Positions 54,256-64,000 of a stretch of DNA of 64,000 nt are shown here, piece by piece. Below the pieces are notes generated by a model that was not told where the DNA came from, did no database searches, and saw only the letters and a program-made list of their open reading frames with translations. Made by a program: the position numbers and the translations under genes. How positions within the stretch are numbered: position 1 is the stretch's first letter; the number at the start of each line of letters is the position of its first letter. This stretch comes from CAVTWH01 sp963794685 (GTDB lineage: Bacteria > Actinomycetota > Actinomycetes > Mycobacteriales > Micromonosporaceae). The stretch is taken from the NCBI GenBank assembly GCA_963794685.1, contig CAWCFK010000007.1, positions 186,001-250,000 of the forward strand, given 5' to 3'.

Positions 54256-54858
54256 TCAGGCGGGCACCAGGGGGCGCTCGTCGATGACCCGGTCCACCAG
54301 CCCGTACTGCTTCGCGGCGGCGGCGGTGAACACCCGGTCGTGGTCGGTGTCCACGCGTAGCGTCGCGGTGCTCTGGCCGGTGTGCCGGGCCAGGATGTGC
54401 TCGATGTCGGCGCGTACCCGCACCACCTCGTCGGCCTGCAGGATCAGGTCCGGGATCGCGCCGCGCCCCTGGGCCGCCGGCTGGTGCAGCACCACCCGGG
54501 AGTGTGGCAGCGCTGCCCGCTTCCCGGGCGCCCCGGCGGCCAGCAGCACCGCGCCCACGGCAATCGCCTGGCCGACGCAGGTGGTGGCGACCTGGGGGCG
54601 GATGAAGCGCATCGTGTCGTAGATGGCCAGCATCGCGCTCGGATCGCCGCCCTCGCAGTTGATGTAGAGCTGGATCTCCCGTTCCGGGCTCTCCGTCTCC
54701 AGGTAGAGCAGTTGCGCCACCAGGGCATTGGCGACCCCCGCGTCGATGGCGGTGCCCAGGTAGACCACCCGCTCGGTGAGCAGGTGCGAGTACACGTCCA
54801 TGATGCGTTCGCCACGCGGGTGGCTCGCGATGACGTTGGGGATCAGGAAACTGCTCAT
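54256..54858 (-). CDS. ClpP-family protease subunit lacking the catalytic serine
   Basis: A 200-residue ClpP paralogue: 'DVYSHLLTERVVYLGTAIDA', 'SAMLAIYDTMRFIRPQV', 'GAPGKRAALPHSRVVLHQPA', 'QADEVVRVRADIEHILARHT' and 'DRVFTAAAAKQYGLVD'. The nucleophile position, normally 'GQAAS', reads 'CVGQAIAVG', giving Ala100 in place of Ser, while His125 is kept. 'INCEGGD' replaces the usual 'INSPGG'. The subunit is therefore probably not an active protease by itself and would work in a mixed barrel with the upstream clpP product. The start overlaps that gene's stop (ATGA). Confidence 0.88.
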   Translation of the reverse strand: MSSFLIPNVIASHPRGERIMDVYSHLLTERVVYLGTAIDAGVANALVAQLLYLETESPEREIQLYINCEGGDPSAMLAIYDTMRFIRPQVATTCVGQAIAVGAVLLAAGAPGKRAALPHSRVVLHQPAAQGRGAIPDLILQADEVVRVRADIEHILARHTGQSTATLRVDTDHDRVFTAAAAKQYGLVDRVIDERPLVPA

Positions 54859-55487
54859 GAGGGGGCTCCTTCCTCGGCGGGGCGCAGGCCGATGTAGCGG
54901 CGGCGGCCACGGGGCGCGATGTCGTCGAACGAGTCCACGATCGCGTCGATGAACCCGTACTCGCGGGCTTGGACTGCGGTGTACCAGCGGTCGTGCAGCG
55001 AGTCCTCGAAGACCTGTTCGATCGGCTGGCCGGTGTCCTCGGCGATCAGGGCGAGCACCGTGTCGCGGGTGTGCCGCAGGTCGTTCGCCTGCAACTCGAC
55101 GTCGACCGCCGTACCGCCGATCCCGGCCGATCCCTGGTGCAGCAGGACCCGGGCGTGCGGGAGCGCCCGCCGCTTGCCGCGGGTACCGCTGGAGAGCAGG
55201 AACTGTCCGGCGCTGTAGGCGATGCCCAGCGCCAGCGTCGACACGTCGCACGGAACCAGCCGGATGATGTCGCGGATGGCGAGCATCGCCGGTACCGAGC
55301 CGCCGGGGGAGTGGATCCACAGGGCGATGTCGGTGGCCGGGTCGTCCATCGCCAGGGTGATCAGTTGGGTGGTCAACAGGGTGCCGTTGTCGTCGTCGAG
55401 CACGCCGTCGAGGACGAGGACGCGCTGCTCGTACAGTTCACGACGGACCCGTTCGGTGACCAGTGGGGGATGATTCTCCTCGCTCAT
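54855..55487 (-). CDS. clpP: ATP-dependent Clp protease proteolytic subunit ClpP
   Basis: A 210-residue ClpP: 'TERVRRELYEQRVLVLDGVL', 'IALWIHSPGGSVPAMLAI', nucleophile Ser92 in 'ALGIAYSAGQFLLSSG', His117 in 'ARVLLHQGSAG', and a degenerate but complete handle region. It forms the serine-protease chamber fed by Clp ATPases. It is the first gene of a two-gene operon with the Ser-less paralogue, the arrangement seen for the clpP3-clpP4 type pair in Streptomyces. The gap to the divergent rho gene (55488-55811) should hold both promoters. Confidence 0.9.
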   Translation of the reverse strand: MSEENHPPLVTERVRRELYEQRVLVLDGVLDDDNGTLLTTQLITLAMDDPATDIALWIHSPGGSVPAMLAIRDIIRLVPCDVSTLALGIAYSAGQFLLSSGTRGKRRALPHARVLLHQGSAGIGGTAVDVELQANDLRHTRDTVLALIAEDTGQPIEQVFEDSLHDRWYTAVQAREYGFIDAIVDSFDDIAPRGRRRYIGLRPAEEGAPS

Positions 55488-55704
55488 GCCACCACCCTGC
55501 CCGCCCGGACCGGCCGGTGGCAGCCTGATCTGCCGTGGGCGGATCTGCCCACGGCAGCGACAGCCGTTTTGTGATCCGGCGATCGTGCGTTACCGTGGTG
55601 GTGTCGGATCGAACTGGACGCAGGTGACCATTCCCACTCCAGACATCTGATTTCCCTTTCAGCCAGCCTCTCGGGGCTGTGCCGGTTCGCCGCCACAAGG
55701 CCGC

Positions 55705-55815
55705 ATGCGCCATCCGCGCCCTTGGCTCCGCTGCGCACCATCCGCCGTTTCGACGGGTGGTGCGCCACGCCAGGACGCCCTCAATTCCCACCCAGCTCAA
55801 GGAGCTACCCCATGA
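55705..55815 (+). promoter_or_regulatory. Leader of the second rho gene: upstream ORF plus 12-bp hairpin
   Basis: An ATG at 55705 opens a 36-codon frame (MRHPRPWLRC onwards) whose stop overlaps the rho start (ATGA). Within it, 55733-55744 and 55754-55765 pair as a perfect 12-bp RNA stem with one G-U and a 9-base loop. The layout suggests translational coupling or attenuation, perhaps autoregulation by Rho. Coding of the leader is not proven. Confidence 0.5.
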
Positions 55816-57020
55816 CCGCAACGCTCTTCCTGCCCGCCGCGGACACCACCGTCGTCCAGCGGGCCGGCACACCCAGGAACACACCCGCCCGTCCGACCCC
55901 GCCACCACCCGACCAGGTCGGCCTGACGCCGGTGTCCGGGATCGTCGACATCCGCGACCAGCGCGGCGTCGTCCGCACCGCCGGCTTCGCACCGGACCCG
56001 GACGACATCCCCATCACCACAGGCGACCTGCGCCGCTGGGGACTGCGCCGAGGCGACACCATCACCGGCGCAGTCCGCGAAGACAACAGCACCAAGGGAA
56101 ACCGGGACCGGCGCCCGACGCTGGTACGCCTCGACACGATCGACGGCCGGCCCGCCGACACCGTTTCCCGGCGCCCCGACTTCCACGAGCAGACCGCGCT
56201 CTACCCACAGCAGCGGCTACGCCTGGAAACCGAGCCGCACCTGCTCACCACCCGGGTCATCGACCTGCTGATGCCCATCGGCAAAGGACAACGGGCGCTC
56301 ATCGCGTCACCGCCCAAGGCCGGCAAAACCATGATCCTGCAAGCGATCGCGCACGCCATCAGCGTCAACCACCCGGACTGCCACCTGATGGCGGTGCTCA
56401 TCGACGAACGGCCCGAAGAGGTCACCGACATGCGCCGCACCATCCACGGCGAAGTCGTCGCGTCCACCTTCGACCGCCCACCGGCCGAACACACGGCGGT
56501 TGCCGAACTCGCGGTGGAGCGCGCCAAACGCCTCGCCGAGTCCGGCCGGGACGTGGTGATCCTGCTGGACTCCATCACCCGGCTGGGGCGCGCCTACAAC
56601 CTGGCCGCGCCGTCCGGCGGGCGGACCCTGTCCGGCGGCATCGACTCCACTGCCCTGCAGGCCCCCAAGCGCCTGCTGGGCGCGGCCCGCAACATCGAGG
56701 GCAGCGGCTCGCTGACCATCATCGCCACCGCGCTGGTCGACACCGGCTCGACCGGCGACGGCCTGATCTTCGAAGAGTTCAAGAGCACCGGCAACGCCGA
56801 GCTGCGCCTCAAGCGGGCGGTAGCCGACCGGCGCGTCTTCCCCGCCGTCGACATCGAAGCCACCGGCACCCGCCACGACGAGCTGCTGCTCGCCCCGGAC
56901 GAGCTCGCCCTCGTCCGCGCGCTGCGCCGGGCGTTGCATCCGCAACAGGGCACCGAGGCGCTGCTCGACCGGCTGCGCCGCACCGCGAGCAACGCCGAGT
57001 TCCTCCGCAGCCTGCGCTGA
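55812..57020 (+). CDS. rho: Transcription termination factor Rho, short paralogue
   Basis: A 402-residue Rho: RNA-binding N-domain ('VSGIVDIRDQRGVVRTAGFA', 'DDIPITTGDLRRWGLRRGD'), P-loop 'ASPPKAGKTMILQAIAHAI', Walker B 'VVILLDSITRLGRAYN', 'GGIDSTALQAPKRLLGAARN', and 'LIFEEFKSTGNAELRLKR' (R-loop). It is a ring helicase that ends transcription on unstructured RNA. At 402 residues it lacks the long charged N-terminal insertion of the main actinobacterial Rho, so it is probably a second copy. ATG 55812 follows AAGGAG. Confidence 0.9.
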   Translation: MTATLFLPAADTTVVQRAGTPRNTPARPTPPPPDQVGLTPVSGIVDIRDQRGVVRTAGFAPDPDDIPITTGDLRRWGLRRGDTITGAVREDNSTKGNRDRRPTLVRLDTIDGRPADTVSRRPDFHEQTALYPQQRLRLETEPHLLTTRVIDLLMPIGKGQRALIASPPKAGKTMILQAIAHAISVNHPDCHLMAVLIDERPEEVTDMRRTIHGEVVASTFDRPPAEHTAVAELAVERAKRLAESGRDVVILLDSITRLGRAYNLAAPSGGRTLSGGIDSTALQAPKRLLGAARNIEGSGSLTIIATALVDTGSTGDGLIFEEFKSTGNAELRLKRAVADRRVFPAVDIEATGTRHDELLLAPDELALVRALRRALHPQQGTEALLDRLRRTASNAEFLRSLR

Positions 57021-57110
57021 GCCTGAAGCGGAGGTACCCCCGAGCGAATGCCCTCCGTAGCAGGCGGGCGTATGGTCGAATTTCGGAGTCAGGAGATGGC
57101 GTCGCGGCCC

Positions 57111-57161
57111 GCACAGTGTCGCAGCCTGCACAGTGTCGCAGCCTGCACAGTGCGATGCAGC
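57111..57161 (+). repeat. Three tandem 17-bp repeats before the reductase gene
   Basis: GCACAGTGTCGCAGCCT at 57111-57127 is repeated exactly at 57128-57144 and imperfectly at 57145-57161. They end 20 bases before the reductase start. Tandem sites at this position could be operators for a regulator or a slippage product. Confidence 0.6.
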
Positions 57162-57180
57162 ACGAGCGAAGGGGCATCCG

Positions 57181-57753
57181 ATGCCGGAACTGTTGGTGGA
57201 CTTCATTACGTCGCTCGACGGCTACGCCTCAGCCGAGGGTTGGCCGGGCTACTGGGGCCTTGCGGGCCCCGAGTACCTGGGATGGCTCGACCAGTCGCCC
57301 GAACGCGACTATACGATCTTGATGGGGGCGACCACCTACCGGTTGATGTCGGACTTCGCGGCCACCTCCGACGACGTCAGCTTCGTGCAGTTGACCGAGG
57401 CGTCCAAGGTCGTCTTCTCGTCCACCCTCGCCGAACCGTTGGCGTGGGCCAACACCCGCCTGACCAACCAGGACCCGATCGAGGCCGTCCGGTCGCTGAA
57501 GGCGGAGAGCAGCCACGGGCTGCGCACCATCGGCAGCCTCACGCTGTGCCGGTCGTTGCTGGTGGCCGGCCTCGTCGACCGGTTCCGGGTGGTCGCCTTC
57601 CCGGTCATCACCGGCAGCACCGGTCGGGAGCGGATCTACGACGGGTACCCCGACGTCGGTCTGGAAATGGTCGCCAGCCGTACCTTCGACGGCCGGCTGC
57701 AACTGCTCGAGTACGTGCCGACCGTCCTCGCCGGTCCGCCGGGCAGCGGGTGA
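57181..57753 (+). CDS. RibD C-terminal/dihydrofolate-reductase-like protein
   Basis: A 190-residue protein of the DHFR-like RibD C-terminal fold: 'LLVDFITSLDGYASAEGWPG', 'DYTILMGATTYRLM', 'KVVFSSTL', and 'LVDRFRVVAFPVITGSTGRE'. Actinomycetes carry many such small reductases, usually of unknown substrate and NADPH-dependent. ATG 57181 opens the domain. Confidence 0.82.
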   Translation: MPELLVDFITSLDGYASAEGWPGYWGLAGPEYLGWLDQSPERDYTILMGATTYRLMSDFAATSDDVSFVQLTEASKVVFSSTLAEPLAWANTRLTNQDPIEAVRSLKAESSHGLRTIGSLTLCRSLLVAGLVDRFRVVAFPVITGSTGRERIYDGYPDVGLEMVASRTFDGRLQLLEYVPTVLAGPPGSG

Positions 57754-57817
57754 GCTGCCGGGGCGCATCCGGCGGCAGCCCGGATCCGGGTGGACTGCCG
57801 CCGTCCTGAGTCGCCGG

Positions 57818-63276
<5,459 letters not shown>

Positions 63277-63341
63277 CGGCAAGCCCCCAAGATCCTCGCA
63301 GCGGAACGGACTCCCTCGGGTCAGGGATCCTTGTGACAACC

Positions 63342-63366
63342 TTCCCTACTACCGTCCGGTAGGGAA
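63342..63366 (-). promoter_or_regulatory. Inverted repeat upstream of the carboxylase gene
   Basis: TTCCCTAC (63342-63349) and GTAGGGAA (63359-63366) are perfect inverted arms around a 9-base spacer, with an inner TACCG/CGGTA repeat. The position and TACCG-CGGTA core resemble a TetR-family operator controlling the carboxylase. The remaining 63367-63680 shows no gene I can support. Confidence 0.55.
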
Positions 63367-63680
63367 ATGGTCGAACCGCCGCCGGAGCAGGGCCGATGGT
63401 CCGGCGCCGGGCATCCCCGTCAACGGAGCACGGGCGGACGCCCGGATGCCGGCAGACCGGCCGCCGGCAGCCGCGGGGCGATCATTGGCCATTCTGCCCT
63501 GGCCGGGCCGGCTCGGCAGCGTCGGGTTGTCGCCGGCCCTCGCCGCGGTGTGCCGGCCGCACGCGTCGGGTCAGCGAGGTCGAACCTTCTGATCGGTCCG
63601 CAGGCGGTTGGATTCCGCAAGAGCGGGTATACCCACCCTGACGCTGGGGGCAGCTTGGGGGCACGAGCACGGGGGGTCGC

Positions 63681-64000
63681 GTGGTGCCGGATTCAGAGTT
63701 CGCCGTCCTCCAGGACAGCACAGCAATCAGTCGGCAGAACCTGTCGCAGACGCGGCAGGACATCCGCCGCTGTGCCCTGGACGGTGGCCTGACCGAGGAC
63801 GAAGCGGGTCGGTTCGTCCTCGCGGTCAGTGAGATCGCCAACAACACCATCGAGCACGCCAACTCCACCGGTCAGCTGCGCATCCTGCGGGACGACTCCA
63901 CCAGCGTCATCGCCGAGATCTCCGACCACGGTCCGGGCATCCCCGCCCGCGTGCCGACGCGGCCGGCGGCCGAGGCCACCTCGGGCCGCGGACTGTGGCT
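63681..64000 (+). CDS. Anti-sigma-factor-type ATPase (HATPase_c), start only
   Basis: The first 106 residues are visible before the window edge. The GHKL ATPase boxes are clear: N-box 'VSEIANNTIEHANS', G1 'DHGPGIP', and G2 'SGRGLW'. The layout matches RsbW/SpoIIAB-like serine kinases or two-component-like regulators that bind sigma factors or anti-sigma antagonists. GTG 63681 follows GGGGGG at 63671-63676. Confidence 0.8.
   Translation, partial: MVPDSEFAVLQDSTAISRQNLSQTRQDIRRCALDGGLTEDEAGRFVLAVSEIANNTIEHANSTGQLRILRDDSTSVIAEISDHGPGIPARVPTRPAAEATSGRGLW

Overview
The window is very GC-rich, gene-dense DNA with actinobacterial features: GTG starts, ATGA and GTGA overlaps, a SARP/AfsR regulator, a LAL-type LuxR regulator, an ECF42-type sigma factor with its YCII/DGPF partner, a ClpP pair with a PopR/ClgR-like regulator, and a single-chain acyl-CoA carboxylase. 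It fits a Micromonosporaceae-like actinomycete, but the genus cannot be fixed from sequence reading alone.

Layout. 1-9 kb: end of an M20 peptidase, a secreted peptidoglycan amidase and an Opp/Dpp-type peptide ABC transporter operon. 9-17 kb: XRE and GntR regulators, a small sugar-type oxidoreductase operon, the YCII/ECF42 pair and a CDF metal exporter. 17-31 kb: a secreted cutinase/PET-hydrolase-like enzyme, a large LuxR regulator, an aldo/keto reductase, two secreted carbohydrate-active proteins that share a LacI-type operator, unknown genes and a decayed sigma-factor remnant.

30.9-52.3 kb is the main item: a one-direction block (minus strand) that I read as a RiPP biosynthetic cluster not matching a class I know. 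From upstream to downstream it has a methyltransferase, a SARP/NB-ARC/TPR regulator, a 44-residue precursor peptide with its own promoter, TfuA, YcaO, a diaminobutyrate-type aminotransferase, a PaaK-like ligase, an alpha/alpha-toroid repeat protein, a MIF-like tautomerase, an acyl carrier protein, two more adenylate-forming enzymes, an amidase-signature enzyme, an aromatic ammonia-lyase (MIO type, tyrosine-lyase-like selectivity pair), an SDR, an ATP-grasp ligase, an MFS exporter and a second ATP-grasp ligase. From TfuA to the last gene most neighbours overlap by 1 to 8 bases. YcaO plus TfuA points to backbone thioamide formation on the short peptide. Lyase, ligases and ACP point to making an aryl-acyl group, and the ATP-grasp enzymes to joining pieces. 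A divergent MFS gene follows at 52.4 kb.

53.8-64 kb: a PopR/ClgR-like regulator facing two clpP genes (one lacking the catalytic serine), a short second Rho factor with a structured leader, a RibD/DHFR-like reductase, a 1,816-residue BC-BCCP-CT carboxylase and the start of an anti-sigma-type ATPase.

A technical theme: 17 frame breaks are visible in seven genes outside the central cluster. Sixteen are in the same sense (one extra base), and coding quality is intact on both sides. Sequencing insertions are the simplest cause, but real pseudogenisation is not excluded.
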